Of a DNA stretch of 64,000 nucleotides, positions 42,509-50,938 are shown piece after piece. Each line of letters begins with the position of its first letter. Within the stretch, counting starts at the first letter, position 1. The notes under the pieces are model-generated. The model worked only from the letters and a program-made list of their open reading frames with translations, did not search any database and was not told where the DNA came from. The stretch comes from Variovorax paradoxus (GTDB lineage Bacteria > Pseudomonadota > Gammaproteobacteria > Burkholderiales > Burkholderiaceae_C): positions 62,001 to 126,000 of the forward strand of contig NZ_CP046622.1 in NCBI RefSeq assembly GCF_009755665.1, read 5' to 3'. A program made the position numbers and the translations under genes.

Positions 42509-43018
42509 TTACTTCGTTACGTCGACCGCACCCGAGCCCTTGGCCTTGCCGCTGGCTTTCGCGCCCACGGCTGGAGGCTTCACGGCACCGCCGGCCGAAC
42601 CCACTGCACCTGTCGCGCTGTTCAGCGTGCCGCCTACCGTGTTGGTCACCCCGCCGGCTGCATTGGTTGCGCCGCCCACGGCGCCCGTGGCACCGCCTAC
42701 CGTATTCGTTGCGTTACCCACGGCACCCGTTGCACCGCCGACCGCGCCTCCGAGGGTATTGCCCAGGCCGCCCGCTGCGCCGCCGGTGCCACCGCCGGGA
42801 TTGCCGCTGGCAGAGGTGCCCGCTGTTGCGGCCGTTCCCGCCCCTGCACCTGCGCTGCCCTGGGCCGGTGCGGTCTTGACCGCGCCCGACGTGTTGACAT
42901 CGGCATTCACGCCTACACCGACTCCGACGCCTTGCGCCTGTGCAAAGCCGCTCAGTGCGAGCAGGCTTGCGAGCAAGGCGCCGACGACGATGGACTTGTG
43001 TTGTTGTTGCTGCTTCAT
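42509..43018 (-). CDS. Gly/Ala-rich secreted repeat protein
   Basis: A 169-residue protein with a signal peptide (KSIVVGALLASLLALSGFAQAQ), then a Gly/Ala/Val/Thr/Asn-rich body. The stretch from about residue 80 to 145 repeats a short unit of the form VGGATGAVGNATN / VGGATNAAGG. The end is richer in Lys and Ala. There is no Cys and almost no charge in the repeat. It could form extracellular or outer-membrane fibres, but no family is recognised. Start at 43018 follows GGAAAAG and is a good signal-peptide start. Confidence 0.72.
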   Translation of the reverse strand: MKQQQQHKSIVVGALLASLLALSGFAQAQGVGVGVGVNADVNTSGAVKTAPAQGSAGAGAGTAATAGTSASGNPGGGTGGAAGGLGNTLGGAVGGATGAVGNATNTVGGATGAVGGATNAAGGVTNTVGGTLNSATGAVGSAGGAVKPPAVGAKASGKAKGSGAVDVTK

Positions 43019-43161
43019 AGGTAACTTTTCCTTTCGATTGAATGGTCGGATGACCAGAACCGGCTTTGGGCCAGTTCGGTCGCTACCGTGACCACAGCGA
43101 GATATGTCGCCGTGTACGAAGCAGTCGCTCACTTGCGTGGGACGCCTCCGTCGGCGGAAAC

Positions 43162-43183
43162 GGGGGCTCGCGCGTTAGCCCCC
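43162..43183. terminator. possible terminator hairpin after the hydrolase gene
   Basis: GGGGGCT / 8-base loop / AGCCCCC forms a 7-base stem 18 bases past the stop of the minus-strand hydrolase gene. The following T-run on the minus strand is short (GTTTCC), so termination would be weak. Confidence 0.4.
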
Positions 43184-43201
43184 GGAGCTCGACACGGCCA
43201 A

Positions 43202-44236
43202 TCAAAGCAGCAGGTGCGTGCTGAAGAAGATGATTGTCTTGCGGTTCACCTCGGGCAGCGCGGTGGCGCGGTCGAACCCCGGCGGATCGTTGAGCATGTC
43301 GCCGAGCAATCCCGTGAGCCCCGGCGGCAGCGGCGAGAGGAGCGAGCCATGTCCGCCTGTGGGCAGGTCGGCAATCAGTTGGCAGCGCGGCAGACATGCG
43401 GCGAGCACCCGGTCGCTGTGATAGCGCGGAACCAGCCAGCGGTCCTGCCGCGCGGTGATCAGGCCCAGCGGTACACGTGGCGTGGCGAGCGTGGCCAGGT
43501 CGAAGTCCGCCGAAAAAGGAACACCTGCCACCACGGCGGCGATGCGCGGGTCGTGGTGCTCATGCGGCACCGCGTCGCTGAAGCGCCGGCGGATCACGAA
43601 CAGCGCGCCCCACTTCCTGATGTGGTCGAGCCAGCTTCCTGTCAGCCGTGTGATCAGGCCGACGCAGGCCTGGAAATCGCCTTCGAGGTCGGCCTCGCAA
43701 TGCCGCGTGAAAGCCGCCGGCGACCAGCGCCCGCCTGCCAGGCTCAGCGCGGTGTGGCCACCGGCCGATATGCCGTACATCCCGACCTTGTCCAGTTCGA
43801 GCAGCGGCGCAAGGCGTGCATCGCGCGCGATCGAGTCGATAGCGCGCGAAACCTCGCCTGGGCGCATGGCCCAACTGTCGGGCCCGGGATTGCGGACGTC
43901 CTTGTAGTTGTCGGCCCTGTGCTCGGGCATGGCCACGACGAAGCCCGCCTCCACCAAGCCCCGGACGAGGTCTGCATGAACCCACGGGGCACCGCCAGAC
44001 CCGTGCGAAACGACGATCAGCCGGCCGTTGCCGCGAACCGGAGTGCCTTGCTCGGCCACGTCCAGCGTGAGGCGGCCATGCCGCACCGGCAGGGCCTCGC
44101 TGCTGGAGGGGTAGAACACAGTGACGGGCCCATCGCCCGCGGCGCCGGGAATCTCCGAAAGCCCCATGGCGCCATGCGCCAATCCGGCCAACAGCGCCAG
44201 CCCCCAAGCCGGCAGCAAGAAAAACACACGTTGCAT
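43202..44236 (-). CDS. secreted lipase/dienelactone-hydrolase-like alpha/beta hydrolase
   Basis: A 344-residue protein with an N-terminal hydrophobic signal (VFFLLPAWGLALLAGLAHG). HGSGG near residue 80 is the oxyanion loop, MYGISAGGHT holds the nucleophile Ser, and a late GGHGSLL the probable His. This matches the PAF-acetylhydrolase-like / predicted dienelactone hydrolase branch. It is probably periplasmic; substrate unknown. It follows the AraC gene on the same strand after a 116-base gap. Confidence 0.85.
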   Translation of the reverse strand: MQRVFFLLPAWGLALLAGLAHGAMGLSEIPGAAGDGPVTVFYPSSSEALPVRHGRLTLDVAEQGTPVRGNGRLIVVSHGSGGAPWVHADLVRGLVEAGFVVAMPEHRADNYKDVRNPGPDSWAMRPGEVSRAIDSIARDARLAPLLELDKVGMYGISAGGHTALSLAGGRWSPAAFTRHCEADLEGDFQACVGLITRLTGSWLDHIRKWGALFVIRRRFSDAVPHEHHDPRIAAVVAGVPFSADFDLATLATPRVPLGLITARQDRWLVPRYHSDRVLAACLPRCQLIADLPTGGHGSLLSPLPPGLTGLLGDMLNDPPGFDRATALPEVNRKTIIFFSTHLLL

Positions 44237-44315
44237 TGAATCGAACTCCTTGTGGTCGTCAAAGGCCCATGCCTTTGGCGGCCGGAACGATGCCGCGGCG
44301 CGCTTGCTGCGTCTT

Positions 44316-44343
44316 GCCGAAAACCGCAAGCGCGGCTTTCGGC
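44316..44343. other. inverted repeat between AraC and hydrolase genes
   Basis: GCCGAAAACCGC / AAG / CGCGGCTTTCGGC-type arms form a stem of about ten pairs with small mismatches, ten bases past the AraC stop and before the hydrolase start (both minus strand). It may be a processing or attenuation hairpin. No T-run follows. Confidence 0.4.
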
Positions 44344-44352
44344 TGCCCGTTT

Positions 44353-45504
44353 TCAGGAATCGGCCAGCTTTTGCTTGCGGAATTCAGTTGGCGTGAGGCC
44401 AGTCGCCGTCTTGAATGTGCGGTTGAACGGTCCGATCGACTGAAAACCCGCGGTGAGCGCGATGGTGAGAACGGGCAGATCGCGCTTGTCCGGATCGGCC
44501 AGTGCGGCCATTGCCTCGGCAAGCCGAAAGCCATTGACGAAGGCGCTGAAGTTGCGATGCCCGAGCCGCTGGTTGATAGCCCGCCGCAGGCGGTACTCGG
44601 GAACGGCCAACCGCGCGGCCAGGCTGGCGATGCTCAGGTCTTCGCTGCGGTAGGCACGGTCGACCGCCATCGCGCGCTGAAGCGATTCCACCAGCCGGTC
44701 GTCTGCGGGATCGGACGCGGCTTCGAGCCTGGCTCCGCTTGAGGAGGGCGCAGCGGCGGGCTCGACCGCTGCAGGAAATGCGGCAGGAAGTACGGCGGGC
44801 GGCCTGGCCGGAGCTGCCCCGGCAAGTACTGGCGGGAACAGTTCCGAAGCTCCCAGGCGCACCATCCGCGCCGTCACGACCGCCACGATCAGCAGCAACA
44901 TCGCGACGTCCGCCGCGGCCCATACACTTGACAACTGGCCATGCGGCGACGCCAGCCTCACTCCGAGCATTGCAAGGCTGTAGCCGATGCCGGTCACCAA
45001 GATGAACACGCGCAGCCTGCGCCGCTTCTCCACCAGGTCGCCGCGCCAGCAAGAAGCCGCCGCCAACGCGGCAAGTATCGCGAACACCAATGGCACAGCG
45101 CGCTGCAGACCCAGCGTGACGGCGGCGGTCGCCGAAGCGGCTTCGGGCACGGCTGCGCAGTTGAACGCGGCCAGCGCGGCGACCCCCGCCCAGGCGGCCA
45201 CGTGCATTGGCCGCAGCGTGAAATCGTCGTCGAATAGCGCCTGCACGAACACCCAGAACAGCACCGCATTGCCGACAGAGACCGCAACCAGCGGCGCCTG
45301 CCAGGGCCTGGGCACGAGCGCCTCGAACATCGGGGTGGAGCCGACCACCTGCACCGCAAGACCGAGCGCCAGTGCCGCGCCTGCACGCGCGGCCGGCAGG
45401 CGGGGCCTGTCGCGGCCCAGCACCAACGCCAGCAGGAGCAGCAATGCGATCAAGACGCCGCGAAGGGCGGCGTCGGCCAGGGTCGAGGGCGCGGAGACGG
45501 ACAT
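44353..45504 (-). CDS. membrane-anchored AraC-family regulator
   Basis: A 383-residue protein. The first 220 residues contain about seven hydrophobic segments (for example ALRGVLIALLLLLALVLG). An Ala/Pro linker follows. The C-terminal 110 residues are an AraC helix-turn-helix pair (LSIASLAARLAVPEYRLRRA, then LTIALTAGFQSIGPFNRTF). It probably senses a membrane or periplasmic signal and controls the secreted hydrolase downstream. The start is chosen so that the first hydrophobic segment follows a short polar N-terminus. Confidence 0.87.
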   Translation of the reverse strand: MSVSAPSTLADAALRGVLIALLLLLALVLGRDRPRLPAARAGAALALGLAVQVVGSTPMFEALVPRPWQAPLVAVSVGNAVLFWVFVQALFDDDFTLRPMHVAAWAGVAALAAFNCAAVPEAASATAAVTLGLQRAVPLVFAILAALAAASCWRGDLVEKRRRLRVFILVTGIGYSLAMLGVRLASPHGQLSSVWAAADVAMLLLIVAVVTARMVRLGASELFPPVLAGAAPARPPAVLPAAFPAAVEPAAAPSSSGARLEAASDPADDRLVESLQRAMAVDRAYRSEDLSIASLAARLAVPEYRLRRAINQRLGHRNFSAFVNGFRLAEAMAALADPDKRDLPVLTIALTAGFQSIGPFNRTFKTATGLTPTEFRKQKLADS

Positions 45505-45620
45505 GCAGCGGCTGGAGAAGGGAAGGAATGCCTTGAAAGCGGCCGAAGATAACAGGCGACCAACCGACAACCTTGGGACGCGAAGGGTCAAGAGTGACTG
45601 CGGCTACCACCTTGATAGTC

Positions 45621-45641
45621 ATGCAACTAATAATGTTGCAT
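45621..45641. promoter_or_regulatory. palindromic operator over the Rrf2 start codon
   Basis: ATGCAAC / TAATAAT / GTTGCAT is a perfect 7-base inverted repeat with a 7-base AT-rich spacer. Its last bases are the first two of the Rrf2 start codon (45640). An Rrf2 dimer bound here would block transcription or initiation directly. Confidence 0.7.
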
Positions 45642-46101
45642 GAAACGAGACAGCAAGCTTTCCGCCGTTCTTCACGTGCTGCTGCACATGGCCGAGACTG
45701 ACGGGCCCGTCACCTCCGAATCGCTGGCCGTCGCAATGCACACCAACCCGGTCGTGGTGCGGCGGGTCATGGCAGGCCTGCGCCAGGCCGGCTTCGTGAG
45801 CTCGGCCAAGGGCCATGGCGGCGGGTGGGTGCTGTCGTGCTCGCTGGCCGCGGTAACGCTGGGCGACATCCACAACGCGGTCGGCTCGCCCGCGCTGCTG
45901 GCCATGGGCAACCGCACCGAGAGCCCCGGCTGCGTCGTCGAGCAGGCGGTGAACGCCGCGCTCGACGGTGCCTGCCAGGAGGCCGAGGCCTTGCTGCTCA
46001 AGCGTTTCAACAGCATCACCCTGGCCGACTTGTCGAAAGACTTTCATCGCCGCATGACGGGCGGCGGCTTCACTCAGAAGGACATTGAACATGCGCTATG
46101 A
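45640..46101 (+). CDS. Rrf2-family transcriptional regulator
   Basis: A 153-residue Rrf2 regulator. The winged helix starts at once ([19 protein letters not shown], then [19 protein letters not shown]) with wing KGHGGGW. Only two Cys are present in the sensor loop ([16 protein letters not shown]), not the three of [2Fe-2S] IscR/NsrR types, so a thiol-redox sensor is possible. No Shine-Dalgarno is visible; the mRNA may be leaderless. It overlaps the oxidoreductase gene by 11 bases. Confidence 0.88.
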   Translation: MKRDSKLSAVLHVLLHMAETDGPVTSESLAVAMHTNPVVVRRVMAGLRQAGFVSSAKGHGGGWVLSCSLAAVTLGDIHNAVGSPALLAMGNRTESPGCVVEQAVNAALDGACQEAEALLLKRFNSITLADLSKDFHRRMTGGGFTQKDIEHAL

Positions 46102-46993
46102 CGCTCTTGTCGTGGGCGGCAGCTTTGCCGGCCTTTCCGCTGCAATGCAGCTTGCCCGTGCGCGCAAGAAAGTGTGCGTGGTCGATGCGGGCGCGCCGCG
46201 CAACCGCTTTGCCGCCGCCTCGCACGGATTTTTCGGCCAGGACGGCACGCCGCCGATGAAGATGATTGCCGATGCCCGCGCCAAGGTGCTGGCGTATCCG
46301 AACGTCGCCTTCATCGAAGGGAGCGTGGCGAGTGCCCATGCCGATGGCTCGGGCGGGTTCAATGCGTCCCTGGAAGGCGGCCAACAGCTATCGGCCGGCA
46401 AGATCGTTCTGGCATTCGGCGTGCAGGACGGCTTTCCGGACATCGCCGGCGTGCGCGAACGCTGGGGCACCAGCGTGCTGCACTGCCCCTATTGCCACGG
46501 CTATGAGTTCAGCGGCAGGCAACTGGGCATCCTGCTCGAAAGCCCGCACCCACCCGAGCACGCAATGCTCATCGCCGAATGGGGGCCGGCCACGCTGTTC
46601 TTGAACGGCAACAACTCGGTCGACGAAGAAGTGCGCACCAAGCTGCAGGCGCGCGGCGTGACCATCGAAACGGATCGCGTCGTGGCGCTCGAAGGGCCGG
46701 GGCAGGAACTGTCCGCCGTGCGCGTTGAGGGCGGCCGCCTCGTGCCGCTCGACGCGCTGTTCCTGGCGCCCCGCACGCGGCCAGGCAGTCCGCTGGCCGA
46801 ACAGCTGGGTTGCGCATTCGACGACGGTCCGTTCGGCCCGGTGATCCGCACCGACGCGATGAAGATGACCACGGTGCCCGGCGTCTTTGCCGCGGGCGAT
46901 GCCGCCATGCTCATGCACAACGCCACGCTGGCGTCCGCCGACGGCGTGATGGCGGGGGTGTCTCTGCACAGGTCGCTGGTGTTCGAAACCTGA
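46091..46993 (+). CDS. thioredoxin-reductase-like FAD-dependent disulfide oxidoreductase
   Basis: A 300-residue flavoprotein. FAD-binding [18 protein letters not shown] at residues about 7-24, the redox pair CPYCHGYE near 135-142 and the second FAD motif GVFAAGDAA near 265. The usual NADPH motif (GxGxxA after the CxxC) is replaced by [11 protein letters not shown]. That pattern resembles GliT/HlmI-type thiol oxidases that use oxygen. Co-transcribed with and presumably controlled by the Rrf2 gene. Confidence 0.88.
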   Translation: MRYDALVVGGSFAGLSAAMQLARARKKVCVVDAGAPRNRFAAASHGFFGQDGTPPMKMIADARAKVLAYPNVAFIEGSVASAHADGSGGFNASLEGGQQLSAGKIVLAFGVQDGFPDIAGVRERWGTSVLHCPYCHGYEFSGRQLGILLESPHPPEHAMLIAEWGPATLFLNGNNSVDEEVRTKLQARGVTIETDRVVALEGPGQELSAVRVEGGRLVPLDALFLAPRTRPGSPLAEQLGCAFDDGPFGPVIRTDAMKMTTVPGVFAAGDAAMLMHNATLASADGVMAGVSLHRSLVFET

Positions 46994-47021
46994 CCCCGCC
47001 GAAACGGCTCCAAAATCCCTC

Positions 47022-47027
47022 TATAAT
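47022..47027 (+). promoter_or_regulatory. tRNA-Gly promoter -10
   Basis: A perfect TATAAT lies 14 bases before the tRNA start. The -35 region is poor. It would give a short 5' leader of about eight bases. Confidence 0.6.
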
Positions 47028-47041
47028 TCGACTCCTGAAAT

Positions 47042-47117
47042 GCGGGAATAGCTCAGTTGGTAGAGCGCAACCTTGCCAAGGTTGAGGTCGAGAGTTCGAG
47101 ACTCTTTTCCCGCTCCA
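47042..47117 (+). tRNA. tRNA-Gly (anticodon GCC)
   Basis: A 76-base cloverleaf: acceptor GCGGGAA pairs with TTCCCGC, D-arm GCTCAGTTGGTAGAGC, anticodon arm CAACC-TTGCCAA-GGTTG with anticodon GCC, T-arm GAGAGTTCGAGACTC and an encoded 3' CCA. It reads GGC/GGT codons. It stands alone between the oxidoreductase and fumarylacetoacetase genes. Confidence 0.97.
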
Positions 47118-47128
47118 CATTTCGTGCA

Positions 47129-47159
47129 AAAGGCCACCTCACCGGTGGCCTTTTCTTTT
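47129..47159 (+). terminator. intrinsic terminator after tRNA-Gly
   Basis: AAAGGCCACC, a 5-base loop, GGTGGCC, then TTTTCTTTT. It ends the tRNA transcript. With TTTTGC on the other strand it may also stop the leftward fahA transcript, whose stop codon is 17 bases away. Confidence 0.88.
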
Positions 47160-47175
47160 GGGCGCTGCAAAGTTT

Positions 47176-48498
47176 TCAGCCCCGTGCCGGCAGCACCGTC
47201 CCCCGGCTTTCGCCGAATCCGATGCGCGCGTGCCCCGGCTTCTCGCACCAGCCGCGCAGCAGCACCGCATCGCCGTCTTCCAGAAAGCCGCGCTGCTCAC
47301 CGTTGGCCAGAGTGACCGGGCTTTGTGCGGCGCGCGTCAGTTCGATGATGGCGCCGGCCTCTCCGGGCCCCGGCCCCGAGATGGTTCCGCTGCCGAACAG
47401 GTCGCCAGGGTTCAGGCTGCAGCCGCCCACCGTGTGGTGCGCCACCATTTGCGCCACGCTCCAGTACTGGTGCTTGAAGCTCGTGCGCGACAGGCGGGAG
47501 GGGCCGCTCCTGTCGCTCCGCGCCTTTTCGCTTTCGAGCCACACCTCGAGCCGGATGTCGATGGCACCGCTCTCGCGGTTCGCTTCGTTCTCCAGGTAGT
47601 CGAGCGGCTGGGGCTCGTTCGCGGGCCGCGTCCAGGCCTGGCGATACGGCGCCAGCGCTTCCATCGTCACGATCCACGGCGAGATGGTGGTCGCAAAGTT
47701 CTTTGCCAGAAAGGGCCCGAGCGGCGCCATCTCCCAGAACTGGATGTCTCGTGCCGACCAGTCGTTGAGCAGGCAGATGCCGAAGATGTGTTCTTCCGCA
47801 TGCGCGAGCGGAATGGGCTCGCCCGCCGCATTGCCTTCGCCGATCCACACGCCGAGCTCGAGCTCATAGTCGAGCCGCGCGCAGGCGTGGTACGTCGGTG
47901 CCTTTGCGCCCGGCGCCATCGTCTGTCCCATGGGGCGGTGAAAGCGCTGGCCGCTGACGCCGATGGTCGACACGCGCCCGTGGTACGCCGTCGGAACCCA
48001 GCGGAAGTTCGGCGTCACGTCCCCATCGGGGTTCATCAGGCGGCTGATGTTGAGCGCGTGGTCGATGGAGGTGTAGAAGTCGGTGTAGTCGCCGATGCGC
48101 GCGGGCACCGTGTATTCGACCTCGGTTTGCGGCACCAGGCATTCGCGCACGGCGTTTCTCGTCGCGATCGGTGCGTCGCCCCGCAGCAATGCGAACACCG
48201 CGTGGCGCAGCGCCTGCCATGCGGAGCCGCCGAGCGCGAAGAAGTCGTTGAGCGCAGGCAACGCGGCGGCGCGGGCCGCATCGAGCGCGAGCCCGTCGAG
48301 CAGCTGGCGCGCCGAGAGCGCCGCAACGTCGAGCACCTGGTCGCCAATGGCGATGCCGCCGCGAAACGGCTCCGGACTGCCCGCACGGCGGAACACCGCA
48401 TAGGGCAGGTTCTGGATCGGAAAGTCTGTTTCAGCGGCATTGGCCGCGTCGAGCCAGCTTCTGATGCCGGCGTCATGCGTGTGGTTGAGCGCGCTCAT
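47176..48498 (-). CDS. fahA: fumarylacetoacetase
   Basis: A 440-residue hydrolase that splits fumarylacetoacetate into fumarate and acetoacetate. N-terminal SH3-like part (NLPYAVFR, GGIAIGDQVLD), then DYTDFYTSIDHALN, PTAYHGRVSTI, LDYELELG (metal-binding Glu residues), LLNDWSARDIQFWE and KNFATTISPW, all typical of FAH. Length matches. No homogentisate dioxygenase or maleylacetoacetate isomerase is adjacent; here it ends a TetR/ABC-transporter operon. Confidence 0.96.
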   Translation of the reverse strand: MSALNHTHDAGIRSWLDAANAAETDFPIQNLPYAVFRRAGSPEPFRGGIAIGDQVLDVAALSARQLLDGLALDAARAAALPALNDFFALGGSAWQALRHAVFALLRGDAPIATRNAVRECLVPQTEVEYTVPARIGDYTDFYTSIDHALNISRLMNPDGDVTPNFRWVPTAYHGRVSTIGVSGQRFHRPMGQTMAPGAKAPTYHACARLDYELELGVWIGEGNAAGEPIPLAHAEEHIFGICLLNDWSARDIQFWEMAPLGPFLAKNFATTISPWIVTMEALAPYRQAWTRPANEPQPLDYLENEANRESGAIDIRLEVWLESEKARSDRSGPSRLSRTSFKHQYWSVAQMVAHHTVGGCSLNPGDLFGSGTISGPGPGEAGAIIELTRAAQSPVTLANGEQRGFLEDGDAVLLRGWCEKPGHARIGFGESRGTVLPARG

Positions 48499-48519
48499 TT
48501 TGTCTTGAAGCCCTGGGGT

Positions 48520-49326
48520 TCAGACCGACGCCATCAGCGCATCGTCGAAGATCGCGACCGCGCGCGTCCAGCCCGCGGATGCGCCGCGGATCTTGTGCGG
48601 AAAGCAGCTGATGAAGAATCCGGTGGGCGGCAGCACCTCCAGGTTGTGCAGCTTCTCGATATGGCAATAGCCGATGTCGCGGCCGGCCTTGTGGCCTTCC
48701 CAGATGAGCGAGGCATCCTTCGTTTCGCCGTACTTCTTGGCCGTGTGCACGAAGGGCGCATCCCAGCTCCACGCATCGGTGCCCGTCAGGCGCACGCCGC
48801 GCTCCAGCAGATACATGGTGGCTTCGTAGCCCATGCCCGCGCCGGCCGACACATAGTCGGGGTTGCCGTAGCGCGAACCTGCACGCGTGTTCACCACCAC
48901 GATCTCCAGCGGGCTCAGCGTGTGGCCGATGCGCTTGAGCTCGGCTTCCACGTCGTCGGCCGTGACCACATAGCCATCTGCAAAGTGGCGAAAGTCGAGC
49001 TTCACGCCCGGCTGAAAGCACCATTCGAGCGGCACGTCGTGAATGGCAATGGCCGGCTTCTTCTCGCCCAGCGCCTTGTCCATCGTGGAGTGGAAGTGAT
49101 AGGGCGCATCGAGGTGCGTGCCGTTGTGCGTGGAAAGCTGCACCAGCTCCACGGCCCAACCCTCGCCGTCGGGCAGGTCTTCTTTCCTGAGGCCGGGAAA
49201 GAAGGGCTCGATCTGCTCGTACGTCTGCTCGTGCGTGAAGTACTGGATCTTCGGCGCGAAGGCGGGCGGATCGGAGAGCACATCGTTCTCGAGAAAGATC
49301 GACAGGTCGACAAACTTGCGTGGCAT
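48520..49326 (-). CDS. cyclase-family metal-dependent hydrolase (kynurenine formamidase/isatin hydrolase-like)
   Basis: A 268-residue protein with the cyclase-family metal motif HNGTHLDAPYHF near residues 69-80 and preceding FVDLSIFLENDV. Members open amides or lactams (N-formylkynurenine, isatin) or related cyclic substrates with Zn or Mn. It is encoded 21 bases before fahA, within the transporter operon, and probably makes the substrate of a later step. The exact reaction is unknown. Confidence 0.87.
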   Translation of the reverse strand: MPRKFVDLSIFLENDVLSDPPAFAPKIQYFTHEQTYEQIEPFFPGLRKEDLPDGEGWAVELVQLSTHNGTHLDAPYHFHSTMDKALGEKKPAIAIHDVPLEWCFQPGVKLDFRHFADGYVVTADDVEAELKRIGHTLSPLEIVVVNTRAGSRYGNPDYVSAGAGMGYEATMYLLERGVRLTGTDAWSWDAPFVHTAKKYGETKDASLIWEGHKAGRDIGYCHIEKLHNLEVLPPTGFFISCFPHKIRGASAGWTRAVAIFDDALMASV

Positions 49327-49370
49327 GGCGGGGCTCCTTGCAGGGTATTGATGTTGGCGTGAAGATTTCG

Positions 49371-50171
49371 TCAGGGCTGCTGCCAGCGCAGCAGCCGCTT
49401 CTCGGCAAAGGCCAGCAGCGCGTTGCTCACGAAGCCGATGAGCCCGAGCAGCACGATGCCGGCGAAAAGTTCGCTGGCGCGAAACGCGCGCGCCGCGAGA
49501 AGAATGGCCTGGCCCAGGCCGCTTTGCGAGGCGATCATTTCGCCCACCACCGCAACGATGAGCGCAATGGTCAGCGCGAGCCGCATGCCGGCCAGGATGT
49601 CGGGCATGGCATTGGGCAGGCCCATCTTCCAGACGAAGGCCGCGCGCGACATCTGCAGGCAGCGCGCCACTTCCGAAAGCCGCGGCTCCACGGCCGCGAA
49701 GCCGTGCACCGTGGCCAGCAGCACCGGCCACATCGCGCCGAAGGCCACCACGAAGAGCACCATGCCCGGGTTCAGTCCGAAGATCGAGATGGCCAGCGGC
49801 AGCAGCGCCGAGGCCGGCAGCGGGCGAATGAATTCAAGCGTTGGCTGCACCCACGCGCGCACTGCGGGTGACACGCCAATGGCCGCACCCAGCACTACGC
49901 CGAACAGCGAGGCCAGCAGCCAGCCCTGCACCATGCGGCCCACGGTGGCCTGCGTGAAGCCGAGCAGTTCGCCGTTGCCCCCATTGACGTTCGCGCCCGA
50001 GAGGTTGAGCCCTTCGAGCAGGCTCGCGAAGGTGGCTTGCGGCGTGGGCAGGAACACGCGACTCACCCAGCCGGCATTGCTTGCAACCCACCACAGTGCA
50101 ATGAGCGCGCACAGCACGGCGAAGGAGCCGAGCCACTCCGTGCCGACGCGGCGGCGGCTTGCCTCGTTCAT
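49371..50171 (-). CDS. NitT/TauT-type ABC transporter permease
   Basis: A 266-residue permease with five to six membrane segments and the cytoplasmic EAA-like loop (EVARCLQMSRAAFVWKMGLP). FIRPLPASALLPLAISIFG is typical of SsuC/TauC-type permeases. Its start overlaps the other permease stop by four bases. Two different permeases suggest a heterodimeric channel. Confidence 0.92.
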   Translation of the reverse strand: MNEASRRRVGTEWLGSFAVLCALIALWWVASNAGWVSRVFLPTPQATFASLLEGLNLSGANVNGGNGELLGFTQATVGRMVQGWLLASLFGVVLGAAIGVSPAVRAWVQPTLEFIRPLPASALLPLAISIFGLNPGMVLFVVAFGAMWPVLLATVHGFAAVEPRLSEVARCLQMSRAAFVWKMGLPNAMPDILAGMRLALTIALIVAVVGEMIASQSGLGQAILLAARAFRASELFAGIVLLGLIGFVSNALLAFAEKRLLRWQQP

Positions 50172-50938
50172 GGCAGCACCCCCATGCGCCGCGCGACCAC
50201 GCGCTGCAGCAGCACCATGCCCGCATTGATCGCAAAGCCCACTACGCCGATCCAGCCAAGCCAGGCGAGCATCAGCGCAGGGTCGAAGCTCTGCTGCGCG
50301 ATCATCATCGCGTAGCCCATGCCGTGCGGGTTGGCCGCAATCTCCACCGTCACGGCCACCACCAGCGCCACCGCCACGCCGAGGCGGAGTGCGACGAACA
50401 GGCGCGGCACGATGGCCGGCAGCACGATCTTGAAGGCCCGCTCGCGCGGCGAGAGACCCAGCACGCGGCTCACTTCGAGCAGCCGGGGCTCGATCTGCTG
50501 CACCGCCGACTGCACCAGCACCAGCAGCGGCCAGAAGGTGGCGAACGCGACGATGGCCAGCTCCATGCGCACGCCGAAGCCGAAGGTCAGCATTGCGAGC
50601 GGAATCAGTGCGACCGAAGGCACCGGCCGCAGCACTTCGATGGAAAGCGAACCAAGCTGCGCCGCGCGGCGCGAGAGACCGATCACCAGCCCGAGTGCAA
50701 TGCCGAGCACCGCGCCCACCAGCAGGCCGAGCGCGGCCGTGCCCAGCGTGAAGCCCGTGGCCTGCCACAGCGAGCCGTCGAGCGCCGCGCCCATGAAGGC
50801 CTTGGCCGCGGCGCTCGGTGGCGCAAGCGCGTCGCTGCCCAATGCGGCCGCGCGGCGTGCGTACCACTCGAACGCGCCGACCAGCATGGCCGGAAAGACC
50901 CATGGCCGCAGCCACCGAAAGATGCCGCGTTCAGTCAT
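50168..50938 (-). CDS. NitT/TauT-type ABC transporter permease (second subunit)
   Basis: A 256-residue permease with about six membrane segments; EVLRPVPSVALIPLAMLTFG and EVSRVLGLSPRERAFKIVLPA are the SsuC/TauC-like blocks. It overlaps the ATPase stop by eight bases and the next permease by four, so all are translationally coupled. Confidence 0.92.
   Translation of the reverse strand: MTERGIFRWLRPWVFPAMLVGAFEWYARRAAALGSDALAPPSAAAKAFMGAALDGSLWQATGFTLGTAALGLLVGAVLGIALGLVIGLSRRAAQLGSLSIEVLRPVPSVALIPLAMLTFGFGVRMELAIVAFATFWPLLVLVQSAVQQIEPRLLEVSRVLGLSPRERAFKIVLPAIVPRLFVALRLGVAVALVVAVTVEIAANPHGMGYAMMIAQQSFDPALMLAWLGWIGVVGFAINAGMVLLQRVVARRMGVLP

Noticed and set aside
47158..49362. A forward open frame of over 700 codons opposite fahA and the cyclase-family gene
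   Set aside because: Product is composed of shadow-like Arg/His/Gly/Val sequence, while the minus strand carries complete FAH and cyclase motifs.
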